DNA from: Pyxidicoccus xibeiensis
Lineage (GTDB): Bacteria > Myxococcota > Myxococcia > Myxococcales > Myxococcaceae
Reading direction: 5' to 3'
NCBI RefSeq assembly: GCF_024198175.1
Contig: NZ_JAJVKV010000012.1
Location: 1 to 64,000, forward strand
Length of the DNA: 64,000 nt
Under the pieces are notes generated by a model. That model worked only from the letters and a program-made list of their open reading frames with translations. It searched no databases and was not told the origin of the DNA. The translations under genes were made by a program, and so were the position numbers. How positions within the stretch are numbered: the first letter of the stretch is position 1; the number at the start of each line of letters is the position of its first letter. Positions 6,863 through 15,130 of this stretch are shown here, one piece after another.

Positions 6863-9255
6863 AGGTGGACCTCCAGGGTGAGCGAGGCCATCCGTGGCGA
6901 CCCCGCGGTGAAGTGTCTTGCCGGGACGAGGCTCGCGGCGGAGTCGGGGTCGAAGCGCGAGCTGTAGACGAACTCGCCGTCACGCCAGCGCGCGTCGAGT
7001 GCGTTCTTCAGCTCCAGCTTCAGTCCCACCTCGCCCCGCCTCAGCTCCAGGTGAGCGTCCGCCAGGAACACGCTGTTGCTCCGCTCGTCGAAGGGCAGCG
7101 GCCTCGGGCCGAGCAGCGTCAGGCCCGTGCCCACGGCGAAGGTGGCGGAGGCCCACGGCAGCGGGCGCTCCCACCCCACGTCCGCGCGCGCGACCAATGG
7201 CGCGAAGTAGGGCAGCAGCGTGTCCGTGTCCGTCACGTACGCGTGCGCCACGGTGGCGCTCAGCGAGGCGACGACGCCGGGCACGGGGCGGGCCTGGAGC
7301 GCCGCGGAGACTCCCGAGCGCAGCGTCTCGCCCGTATACACGGTGGTGCCCACCGCGTGGTCGAAGAAGAAGTCGTTGTCCACCTGAGAGCCGAAGAGGC
7401 TGAGCTGCACCGCCCAGCGCTCACCGTCGCGCCGGGCACCGAGCTCCGCGCCTCGCACGGAGACGAAGGGCGCGCGCTCTCCCTCCGCCAGGCTGCGCGC
7501 CTGGGGCGAGCGGAAGCCGTCTCCATAGCTGGCGAACAGGCGCCAGGCGTCCGCGCTGTCTCCGAGCGCGTACTCCGCTCCCGCCTTCGCTCCCAGGTGC
7601 ATGCCGAAGGCGCTGCGCGAGTAGCCCTGCCCGTCGTAGAAGCGCGGGTCCCGGAAGGCGAGCGCGTCGAAGACCTCCACGCCCAGCGCGTCCGCCCGGC
7701 CTCCCAGGCGCAGGGCCCAGCGGCCCAGGGACAGCTTCGCCTCGGCCCAGCCCCAGACGTCCGTCTGCGTGAAGCTCGCGTCGATTTCCTCCGCGAAGAA
7801 GGTGCCGTCCGACTCGCGGTAGCGGCGCTGCGTCTGCTCCACGCCGTCGCGCCTGGCGCCCAGGCCCAGCTCCACCGCCACGGGGCGACCGAAGGCCGTC
7901 ACGGTGCGGCGGTGCTCCGCGCGCGCTCCGAGCGTGGTGCCGTCGTTCGTCTGCTCCAGGCCGTCACCGCGCGCGTCCACCCGGAAGCCGGTGAAGTTGT
8001 TGCGCAGCCGCAGGTCCGAGAGGATGCCGAAGACCTCCAGCTTCGTGCGCCCCTTGCCGGTGCGCGGTAGCTCCACGCCGAGCAGGAGCTGGTGCCTCGA
8101 TGCCGTGCCGCCCTGCCGCCCCGTGGACGGGGAGAAGAACGTGGCGCGGCCCGCGAGCAGGTCGTCCTCGCGCACCACTCCGGGCGAGTCGAAGCGCGTC
8201 ACGTAGCTGCCGCCGAGCGCACGCACCGAGAGCCCCTCGCCCAGCTTCGCGGTGGCCTGGGCGAGGAGGGAGGCCCGGCCGTAGCCGCGCTGCGCGCCGA
8301 AGCCCTTGCCCTCGCCCAGCTCCACCGCGGCGAAGGTGCCCTCGTCTTCTCCCGGGCGCACCGAGACGACGAGCCTCCGCTGCCCGTACTGGCCCAGCGT
8401 TCCCGCCAGGTGGATGCCGGGCTCCGCCACGCCCAGGTTCATGCGCACCGTGCCGGCGACGGCGAAGTCTCCCTGTGACGCGCGGTAGGAGCCCTCCGTC
8501 ACTTCGAGCGACTGAACGACTTCGGGGATGACGAAGTTCGTGTCCGCGTAGCCGAGCGCGTGGATGTGGCTGACCTCGTTCACCGGCAGGCCGCCCACGT
8601 CCAGCTCCACGTCCTGGCCGTGCAGGGCGTCGAAGCCACGCAGGAAGAGCTGGTGCGCCTTGCCCTCGCCGCTGTGCTGCGAGGCCACGAGCCCTGGCAC
8701 CGCGCGCAGCAGGTCCACCGCGCTCGTTCGCGGCGCCGCGTCCAGGATGTCCCGGCCGAGCGTCACTTCCGCCGCGCTCTGCGTGGGCCTCGTGCCCCGG
8801 ACCACCGTGGAGGGGGACTCCGCGGGCGCGTCGGTGGGCGCGTCCGTGGGCTGGAGCGAGGTGTCCTGCGCCTGGGGAGCGCGCTGCGCTTCCGTGGATG
8901 GGACGGCGGCGTCTTCGGCGTCAGGGGGCGCTTGCGTTAGCGCCGGGGTGGGAGCCTCGGCGTCGGTTGGAGTTTGCGTGCGCTGGAGGGCGCCGTCTCG
9001 CGGCTGGGCGATGGGTGGCGTTGGCCTGAGCGGTGCGGCTGCGTCCCGGGTCCGGACTTCACGCGGCGCATCCGTGACGGGGGCGGTGTCCTGGGCTCGA
9101 GCTTCCGCCGGCGCTGCCGAGTTGGCCCTGTCCCCGGGCATGGCGTCGCCAGCCGCCGCCTCCTGGGGAAGGGCAGGGGACACGGCGAGCACACACGTCG
9201 AGAGCGCGGACAGAAGGAACAAGGACATGGAATGACAGACAGCGGTGCGGGACAC
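6859..9255 (-). CDS. TonB-dependent outer-membrane receptor
   Basis: A 798-residue receptor. After a signal peptide there is an unusually long Ala/Pro/Thr-rich linker (about residues 30-160). The plug domain follows (SAVDLLRAVPGLVASQHSGE, FLRGFDALHGQDVELDVGGL, VTEGSYRASQGDFAVAGTV), then a 22-strand-type barrel. Such receptors import large or scarce ligands using TonB energy. The listed start is GTG 9255; an ATG at 9228 gives a tighter signal peptide (MSLFLLSALSTCVLAVSPAL) and may be the true start. The two lipoproteins overlap its 3' end and a His-rich membrane protein is encoded upstream, so a metal or metal chelate is the best guess for the ligand. There is no direct evidence. Confidence 0.85.
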   Translation of the reverse strand: MSRTAVCHSMSLFLLSALSTCVLAVSPALPQEAAAGDAMPGDRANSAAPAEARAQDTAPVTDAPREVRTRDAAAPLRPTPPIAQPRDGALQRTQTPTDAEAPTPALTQAPPDAEDAAVPSTEAQRAPQAQDTSLQPTDAPTDAPAESPSTVVRGTRPTQSAAEVTLGRDILDAAPRTSAVDLLRAVPGLVASQHSGEGKAHQLFLRGFDALHGQDVELDVGGLPVNEVSHIHALGYADTNFVIPEVVQSLEVTEGSYRASQGDFAVAGTVRMNLGVAEPGIHLAGTLGQYGQRRLVVSVRPGEDEGTFAAVELGEGKGFGAQRGYGRASLLAQATAKLGEGLSVRALGGSYVTRFDSPGVVREDDLLAGRATFFSPSTGRQGGTASRHQLLLGVELPRTGKGRTKLEVFGILSDLRLRNNFTGFRVDARGDGLEQTNDGTTLGARAEHRRTVTAFGRPVAVELGLGARRDGVEQTQRRYRESDGTFFAEEIDASFTQTDVWGWAEAKLSLGRWALRLGGRADALGVEVFDALAFRDPRFYDGQGYSRSAFGMHLGAKAGAEYALGDSADAWRLFASYGDGFRSPQARSLAEGERAPFVSVRGAELGARRDGERWAVQLSLFGSQVDNDFFFDHAVGTTVYTGETLRSGVSAALQARPVPGVVASLSATVAHAYVTDTDTLLPYFAPLVARADVGWERPLPWASATFAVGTGLTLLGPRPLPFDERSNSVFLADAHLELRRGEVGLKLELKNALDARWRDGEFVYSSRFDPDSAASLVPARHFTAGSPRMASLTLEVHL

Positions 9256-9415
9256 GCCCCGGGGGACTCATGCGCTCGCGCAGGACACGCGGCTCATGCG
9301 CCCCAAGGTACGGCTCCACCGGCAGGACGGTTTCAAGGCAACGACACGGAGGCGTCTCACGGCGGCACCGTGCTCGGCGCACGACACCCGTGGACCCACT
9401 TCCAGCGCGTGCCGC

Positions 9416-9832
9416 CTAGGGGCCCTGCGGCATCGCCGTCGGACGGGGCGCGGCCCCCGTCACGAAGGACACGGGACGCGGGACCTCCGCCCACCACGTC
9501 ACTCCACGGACCCGCGGCAGCTTCGTCACCACCCACGACGCCGCCATCGCGTGCAGGTGCTCCACCGAGCCCGTCAGGTGCTGGTGCCCGTCAGGCCCAT
9601 GCCCGTTCGCGGGCCCACCCTCGTCCGGAGTCCCAGGCGTGTGGACAGGGCGCTCGGGCTCACCGTGCGTGTGGCCCTCCCCGTCATGCACATGGGCGTA
9701 CCTTGCCCTCGTGCCTCCCAGCCCGCCTCCGTGCCCCACCACCGCGTGCAGCACCGGCGACACGGCGAGCCCGTACACCAGGACCATCAGTCCCAGGCAC
9801 GCCAGGTCTCGTCGGTCATGGGGGTTCAGCAC
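9416..9832 (-). CDS. Histidine-rich single-span membrane protein
   Basis: A 138-residue protein. A membrane segment near the N-terminus (LGLMVLVYGLAVSPVLHAVV) is followed by an exposed region with about 14 His within 65 residues (ARYAHVHDGEGHTHGEPERP, NGHGPDGHQHLTGSVEHLH). Runs of HxH are typical of proteins that buffer or sense Zn, Ni, Co or Cu. It lies upstream of the TonB receptor on the same strand with a 160-base gap, and may be the first gene of that cluster. Which metal it binds cannot be read from the sequence. Confidence 0.7.
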   Translation of the reverse strand: MLNPHDRRDLACLGLMVLVYGLAVSPVLHAVVGHGGGLGGTRARYAHVHDGEGHTHGEPERPVHTPGTPDEGGPANGHGPDGHQHLTGSVEHLHAMAASWVVTKLPRVRGVTWWAEVPRPVSFVTGAAPRPTAMPQGP

Positions 9833-10030
9833 GCAGGCTCGGAACAGGGGAGGGGTGGGGTCGAGCGCCTCCTATCCGTCTTGCCCTGCACACGCAAGGC
9901 GCCCTTCCCCGGTCGCTGCACCCTTCCGCACACTCACCCAACCCCCTGGAACACCTCCGCATGTAGTGCGCTTGACGCGGCGCGGTGAATTCGGATTCCG
10001 TGGCGGGGGCGTCGTCATTAAACTCTTCCC
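9833..10030. promoter_or_regulatory. Divergent promoter region, His-rich gene / glpD
   Basis: This 198-base interval separates the minus-strand metal cluster from glpD and must hold promoters for both. TTGACG at 9972-9977 could be a -35 element for glpD, but no good -10 follows at 17 bases (GATTCC). CATTAA at 10016 is an alternative AT-rich element close to the start. I see no riboswitch-like fold and no clear metal-regulator palindrome. Confidence 0.35.
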
Positions 10031-11731
10031 GTGCGTTCCGAATCCGCAGCGCTGCTTCCGCCGTCCACCGACGAGGGCGACATTCCCGCCCCTCCGCCTC
10101 GCGCGGAGCGCCTGCGGGCCCTGGCCGCCCAGCAGTTCGATGTCCTCATCATCGGCGGAGGGGTCACCGGCTCGGGCTCGGCTCGTGACGCCGCGCTGCG
10201 CGGCCTCAAGGTGGCCCTGGTGGAGCGCGAGGACTTCGCCAGCGGTACCTCCAGCCGCTCGTCGCGCCTCATCCACGGCGGCCTGCGCTACCTGGAGCAT
10301 GGCCACCTGGGCCTCGTCTTCGAGTCCAGCATCGAGCGCCGACGGCTGCTCCAACTCGCGCCGCACCTGGTGCGGCCGCTCGCCTTCATCTGGCCCGTCT
10401 ACGCAGGCGCGCGCGTCCCGCGCTGGAAGCTCAACGCGGGCCTCATGCTCTACGACGCCCTCTCCCTCTTCCGGAACGTGAAGGGCTACCAGCGCCTCAA
10501 CGCGCGCCAGGTCCACCAGATGGAGCCCGGCCTGCGCATGGAGAACCTCAAGGGCGGCGCCCGCTACTACGACGCCGCCACCGATGACGCGCGCCTCACG
10601 CTCGCCAACGCCGTGGGCGCCTCCGAGGCCGGTGCCACCGTCCTCAACCATGCCTCCGTGCGGCGGCTCGTCCTCCAGGACGGCAAGGCCCAGGGCGCCA
10701 TCGTCGTGGACCACCTCACCGGCGAGGAAGTCACGGTGCGCGCTCGCGCCATCGTCAACGCCACCGGCCCGTGGAGCGACGAGATTCGCAAGCTGGATGC
10801 GCCCGACGGCACCAGCCCCGCGGTGCGCGGCAGCAAAGGCGTCCACCTCGCCGTGCCGCGCGAGCGCCTGCGCCACAACGACGCCTTCACGCTGCTGTCC
10901 CCCAAGGACGGCCGCGTCATGTTCGTGCTGCCCGCCGAGGGCTTCACCATCATCGGCACCACCGAGACGTCCACCCGCGCCCACCCGGCCGAGGTGCGCG
11001 CCAGCGAGGCCGACGTCGCGTACCTCCTCGAGTCCGCCAACGCCTTCTTCCCCGAGGCCCACCTCACCCGCGAGGACGTGGTGAGCGCGTGGGCCGGCAT
11101 CCGCCCGCTCGTGGCCGCCGGCTACCAGGGCAACGCGGCCGACGCGGGCAGCGCCAGCCGCGAGCACGCCATCGACGTGAGCCCCTCCGGCGTGCTCGCC
11201 ATCAGCGGCGGCAAGCTCACCACCTACCGCGTCATGGCCCGCGACGTGGTGGACTCGGTGGAGCGCCACCTGAGCCTGCCCCACCGGAAGTCACCCACGG
11301 AGATGCTGCCCCTGCCCGGCGGCGACATCCCCAGCATGGACGCCGAGTTCGCCGCCGCCACCGCCGAGGTGGGCGACGCCGCCACCGCCGTCCACCTGGT
11401 CCGCGCCTACGGCAGCCGCTGGCGCCGCGTGTGGGCCCTCACCCGTCAGGAGCCCGCGCTGGCCCGCCCGCTCGCGCCAGGACTGCCCTACCGCGCCGCC
11501 GAGGCCGCGTGGGGCGTCTCCCACGAGCTGGCGCACACCTTGTCCGACCTGCTCATCCGCCGCCTCAAGGTGGCCTTCGAGACACGAGACCAGGGCCGCG
11601 CCGCCGCCCGCGTGGCCGCCGAGGTCATGGCCCCCCGCCTGGGGTGGGATGCGGCCGAGACGCAGCGGCAGTTGGACACCTACGCGGCTGACGCGCTGCG
11701 CATCTTCGGCGTGGACAGCGCGGATGCCTGA
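10031..11731 (+). CDS. glpD: FAD-dependent glycerol-3-phosphate dehydrogenase
   Basis: A 566-residue enzyme that oxidises sn-glycerol 3-phosphate to dihydroxyacetone phosphate and passes electrons to quinone at the inner membrane. The FAD-binding fold starts around residue 35 (FDVLIIGGGVTGSGSARDAA). The GlpD signature SSRSSRLIHGGLRYLEHGHL follows, then NATGPWSDEI and a C-terminal helical domain (RAYGSRWRRVWAL). Length is normal for the family. The start is GTG at 10031; the first 30 residues are Pro/Glu-rich and may be a disordered tail. No glpK or glpF is adjacent, so it is a solitary gene here. Confidence 0.95.
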   Translation: MRSESAALLPPSTDEGDIPAPPPRAERLRALAAQQFDVLIIGGGVTGSGSARDAALRGLKVALVEREDFASGTSSRSSRLIHGGLRYLEHGHLGLVFESSIERRRLLQLAPHLVRPLAFIWPVYAGARVPRWKLNAGLMLYDALSLFRNVKGYQRLNARQVHQMEPGLRMENLKGGARYYDAATDDARLTLANAVGASEAGATVLNHASVRRLVLQDGKAQGAIVVDHLTGEEVTVRARAIVNATGPWSDEIRKLDAPDGTSPAVRGSKGVHLAVPRERLRHNDAFTLLSPKDGRVMFVLPAEGFTIIGTTETSTRAHPAEVRASEADVAYLLESANAFFPEAHLTREDVVSAWAGIRPLVAAGYQGNAADAGSASREHAIDVSPSGVLAISGGKLTTYRVMARDVVDSVERHLSLPHRKSPTEMLPLPGGDIPSMDAEFAAATAEVGDAATAVHLVRAYGSRWRRVWALTRQEPALARPLAPGLPYRAAEAAWGVSHELAHTLSDLLIRRLKVAFETRDQGRAAARVAAEVMAPRLGWDAAETQRQLDTYAADALRIFGVDSADA

Positions 11732-11950
11732 GGCCTGACGCTCGGGCCCCTGGAACGTCGCCTCCTGTGTCAACGACGGACGCTACCCGTCGTGCGCCTG
11801 ACAGGCTCGCGAGCGGCCGGCTGGCGGTCGTGCTTAACTTGCGCGCCGGGAACGGGACACGCTGTCCTCTCGTTCACATCGGCCTCCAGCGGGGGCCGGA
11901 AGGACCGTCGCAACCACCTGCTGGCCGGGGCGCGTTAAGGGAGAACGACA

Positions 11951-13738
11951 ATGAAGCGTTGGGTCTTGCTCGGGCTGGTCGGCGGCCTCGTGGCCTGCAA
12001 CAAGGACTCCGTGGAGGCCCAGGCCTGCCCCGGCACCGCGGAGGGCTGGCTGCAGCAGGGCGCCGGCCTCAGCGGTGAGACGGCGGGCGACGGCCTGGAG
12101 GAGGTGCTCATCACCTACAAGCCCCGCGTGTCCGCCAGCGCCATGAACGAGAAGGCGCGCGAGGACGTGCTCGCCTCCGCGGCGACGCGCGCCGGCGCCC
12201 AGGTGAAGCACCGCTTCCCCCGGCTGAACATGGTGTCCGCGCGCGTGACGGCCGCGGCCCGCGAGGCGCTCGCCCGGGACCCGGACGTGGCGTTCGTGGA
12301 GGAGAACCGCGTGGTGCGCGCCATGGGCATGCCGCGGCTGCCCGCGAGTGTCTGGCTGGGCGGCGCGCCCAACTCCTCCGGCTCCGTGGGCGAGTACACC
12401 CCCGGCCTCCAGATGGTGCAGGCCCCCTCCGTCTGGGACGCGAACAGCGACGGCGTGCTGGATACCGGCGCGGGCTCCGGCACCGGCATCAAGGTGTGCG
12501 TCATCGACAGCGGCCTGGACTACACGCACCCGGAGCTGAAGGATGCGTACATCGGCGGCAAGGACTTCATCGACAACGATGACGACCCGAAGGACGAGTC
12601 GCTGGACGTCGACCTCAATCCCATCCGCGGCGGCGGCCACGGCACCCACACCGCGGGGACCATCGCGGCGCAGCTCGGCGGCGGCGGTACGGTCCGCCAG
12701 GGCACGGACCCCAACGGCGTGGCGGGCGTGGCGCCCACCGCGTCGCTGCTGATTGCGCGCGTGCTGGACGTGCGCGGCAATGGCCGCACGGACGACGTCA
12801 TCCGCGCCATCGAGTGGTGCACGGCGCAGGGGGCCAACATCGCCTCGCTGTCGCTGGGCGCGGAGCGTGAGTCCGCCAACGAGCGGCTGGCCTTCCAGCA
12901 GGCCGCGCAGGCGGGCGTGCTGTCCTTCGCGGCGACGGGCAACTCGGGCGCGGACAAGGTGTCCTACCCCGCGGCCTACCCCACGGTGATTGCGGTGGGC
13001 GCGGTGGACTTCGCCGGTGAGTGGGCCAGCTTCTCGCAGTTCGGGGACCAGGTGTCGTTGGTGGCGCCGGGCGTGAGCGTGCTGAGCGCCACCCTCCGGG
13101 GCGCCGCGCCGTTCGCCGGCGTCAGCGCGCAGGGCACGGAAATCATCGCCTCGCCGCTGGAGTACTCGGGCATCGGCAAGTACACCGGCCGCTTGGTCAA
13201 CTGCGGCCTGGGAGACAGCATCGAGGCCTGCGGCGGGGATGCCACCTGCTCGGGGTTCGTGGCGGTCGTCGAGCGCGGCGGCGGCATCTTCTTCGAGGAG
13301 AAGGCGCGCAACTCCATCCGCGCGGGCGCCCGGGCGGTCATCGTCGTCAACAACGATGCCGAGGACGGGGCGGGCAACTTCACGCTCACCTCGCCGTCCG
13401 CCAACTGGGTGCCCACCGCGTCCGTGGCCCTGGACAGCGGCGGCGCCCTGCGGTCGCTCATCGGCCGGGAAGTCACGGTGGACGTCAGCGGCTCGGACTA
13501 CCTCATCCAGTCGGGCACCTCCATGGCCACGCCGCACGCGGCCGGCGTGGCCGCGCTCGTGTGGAGCGCGCGGCGGGACCTCACCGCCGCGCAGGTGCGC
13601 CAGGCGCTGGAGAAGAGCGCCAAGGACCTGGGGCCCGCGCTCAAGGACGCGAAGTATGGCCATGGCCTGGTGCAGGCCGCCGATGCCATCAAGTACGCCA
13701 ACGACACCTGGCCGCGGCCGCCCGCGCCGCTGCCGTGA
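11951..13738 (+). CDS. Subtilisin-like (S8) serine protease lipoprotein with PA domain
   Basis: A 595-residue secreted protease. It has a lipoprotein signal (MKRWVLLGLVGGLVAC) and an I9-type propeptide at about residues 50-125 ending VAFVEENRVVRA. The S8 catalytic domain has Asp186 (VCVIDSGLDYTHPE), His230 (GGGHGTHTAGT) and Ser524 (SGTSMATPHAAG). Between His and Ser lies an inserted protease-associated domain (about 390-500: YTGRLVNCGLGD, RNSIRAGARAVIVVNND). All three catalytic residues are present, so it should be active, anchored to a membrane or exported. GGGAGAA 6-12 bases upstream supports the start. It is followed by a perfect 12-bp hairpin. Confidence 0.93.
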   Translation: MKRWVLLGLVGGLVACNKDSVEAQACPGTAEGWLQQGAGLSGETAGDGLEEVLITYKPRVSASAMNEKAREDVLASAATRAGAQVKHRFPRLNMVSARVTAAAREALARDPDVAFVEENRVVRAMGMPRLPASVWLGGAPNSSGSVGEYTPGLQMVQAPSVWDANSDGVLDTGAGSGTGIKVCVIDSGLDYTHPELKDAYIGGKDFIDNDDDPKDESLDVDLNPIRGGGHGTHTAGTIAAQLGGGGTVRQGTDPNGVAGVAPTASLLIARVLDVRGNGRTDDVIRAIEWCTAQGANIASLSLGAERESANERLAFQQAAQAGVLSFAATGNSGADKVSYPAAYPTVIAVGAVDFAGEWASFSQFGDQVSLVAPGVSVLSATLRGAAPFAGVSAQGTEIIASPLEYSGIGKYTGRLVNCGLGDSIEACGGDATCSGFVAVVERGGGIFFEEKARNSIRAGARAVIVVNNDAEDGAGNFTLTSPSANWVPTASVALDSGGALRSLIGREVTVDVSGSDYLIQSGTSMATPHAAGVAALVWSARRDLTAAQVRQALEKSAKDLGPALKDAKYGHGLVQAADAIKYANDTWPRPPAPLP

Positions 13739-13744
13739 GGCTTC

Positions 13745-13773
13745 GGTGCCCCGCCTGAGCGAGGCGGGGCACC
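13745..13773 (+). terminator. Hairpin after the S8 protease gene
   Basis: GGTGCCCCGCCT (13745-13756) pairs perfectly with AGGCGGGGCACC (13762-13773) around a five-base loop. There is no T run. A second hairpin of eight bases (GCCCCCGG / CCGGGGGC, about 13797-13823) followed by TTT lies just downstream. Together they separate convergent transcription of the protease and the anti-sigma gene. Confidence 0.7.
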
Positions 13774-13855
13774 CGGGCGCATGAAGGAAGCAAGGCCCCC
13801 GGCGCCGCCCTGGCTCCGGGGGCTTTCGCGTTCAAGGGGCCCGGCTTCAGCGGCA

Positions 13856-14350
13856 TCAGCGCAGGGTGAACAGCCGGGGCGAGGCCACGAGGCAGGCGCC
13901 CACGGAGGCCTCCAGCGCTGCCACCGCCTCACGGGAGGGGTCCTCGCACGCCTCACCACCCAGGGCGGCGGCGAAGACCTCGCGGCTCCAGGGCTCGTCT
14001 CCGCCCGACACGGGGCCCCCGCGCACGAGGCTGAGGCCGACGAAGGCCACCGCGGCGGCGGCGCCCATCATCATCTTCCCCCAGTTCGTCCAGGTGCCCG
14101 GGTGGGGCACCCAGCGCGCCACGGCGGGACGGCGCGCGAGCCGGGCCTCCAGCGCGGAGAAGCTCAGCGCGGGGCGCGCCGGCGTCCGGCGCGCGCGCTG
14201 GGCCATCCACCCCCGCTCCGTCCGGAGCCACGTCAGCGCGTGCCTGCACGCGGGGCATGTCTCCGCATGGGCGCCGACACGGGCCGCGTCCTCGGGGGAC
14301 AGCTCTCCGGCCAGCAGCGCGTCCAGCTCGTGTTCACGGCAGGCGCTCAT
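13856..14350 (-). CDS. Anti-sigma factor with zinc-finger (zf-HC2) domain
   Basis: A 164-residue membrane protein. The N-terminal zinc-binding anti-sigma motif is complete: His28, Cys32 and Cys35 in AHAETCPACRHAL, preceded by Cys4. One membrane helix (MMMGAAAAVAFVGLSLV) follows at about residue 92, and a short periplasmic tail contains two Cys. It should hold the ECF sigma factor at the inner membrane until a signal releases it. Its ATG overlaps the sigma gene's stop (ATGA), the usual arrangement for a sigma/anti-sigma pair. Confidence 0.9.
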   Translation of the reverse strand: MSACREHELDALLAGELSPEDAARVGAHAETCPACRHALTWLRTERGWMAQRARRTPARPALSFSALEARLARRPAVARWVPHPGTWTNWGKMMMGAAAAVAFVGLSLVRGGPVSGGDEPWSREVFAAALGGEACEDPSREAVAALEASVGACLVASPRLFTLR

Positions 14351-14961
14351 GGGCGACCTCCCACATGGGCCGCCAGCTGCTCGCGCAGCTGCAGCCGTGC
14401 GCGGTGGATTTCATTCTTCACCTTCTGCAGGGACCAGCCCATGACCGAGGCAATCTCCTCATAGGGAAGGCCGTGGTCGATGCGCAGCAGCAGCGCCGCG
14501 CGCCGCTCCTCGCGCAGCAGGCCCAGCGCATTGGCCAGCAGCCCTTCCAGCTCCCGGTCCAGCAGCAAGTCCTCGGGGGTGGGCGTGGGCAGCACCGCCT
14601 CCACCCGGCTCGCGTGCTCCTCGTCGTCCACGTCCACGTGGATGCCCCGGCCGCGCCGGGACTCCAGGTACACGTGGCGGGCGATGCCCAGGAGCCACGC
14701 GCCGAGCCGGTCCTCGTCGCGCAGCGCCCCGAGCCGCCCGTGCGCGCGCACGAAGGTCTCCTGCGTGGCCTCGTCCGCCGCGGGCTCGTCGCGCAGCAGG
14801 TCCCTGAGGAAGCGCCACACGGCGGGGGCATGGCGCTCGAAGAGCGTCCGGAACGCCGCCGGGTCTCCAGCGCGCGCCCGGCGCAGCAGGGCCCGCTCCC
14901 GGTCCATGTCGGACGGGGGCGCACCTGCCAGCACCATCTTCACCGCGGAAAGAAGAGCCAC
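14347..14961 (-). CDS. ECF-subfamily RNA polymerase sigma factor
   Basis: A 204-residue sigma-70 family regulator. Region 2 reads RRARAGDPAAFRTLFERHAP with DEATQETFVRAHGRLGALRD. Region 4 reads RAALLLRIDHGLPYEEIASV and MGWSLQKVKNEIHRARLQLR, the helix-turn-helix that reads the -35 element. An acidic linker (DVDVDDEEHAS) joins them. The start is GTG 14961 with GGTGAGG upstream; ATG 14937 is an alternative. It is co-translated with its anti-sigma factor. The target genes and signal cannot be told; no obvious self-promoter was found. Confidence 0.92.
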   Translation of the reverse strand: MALLSAVKMVLAGAPPSDMDRERALLRRARAGDPAAFRTLFERHAPAVWRFLRDLLRDEPAADEATQETFVRAHGRLGALRDEDRLGAWLLGIARHVYLESRRGRGIHVDVDDEEHASRVEAVLPTPTPEDLLLDRELEGLLANALGLLREERRAALLLRIDHGLPYEEIASVMGWSLQKVKNEIHRARLQLREQLAAHVGGRP

Positions 14962-15130
14962 GGCCTCACCGTGTCACGAGCCCGTCCGGAGTTTCACCCG
15001 CCCGTGCTTTTTCCCCATCCGCCCGTGAGGGCAGGGGCCGGCGAAGGCGGGTTGAGCCAGCAAACACGCCTGGTTGCCTGCCCTGCCGCAAAGGGAGGCG
15101 GTCTTGTTGGGGTGCAACCGTTGTTGGTAA

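Noticed and set aside
9833-10030. Cobalamin or metal riboswitch ahead of the metal cluster
   Set aside because: No conserved riboswitch core could be found, and the nearest gene encodes a His-rich protein, not a known riboswitch target.
11834-13663. A 609-codon minus-strand frame
   Set aside because: Antisense to the S8 protease, whose catalytic triad and signal peptide are intact. The antisense product is His/Arg/Ala-rich without motifs.
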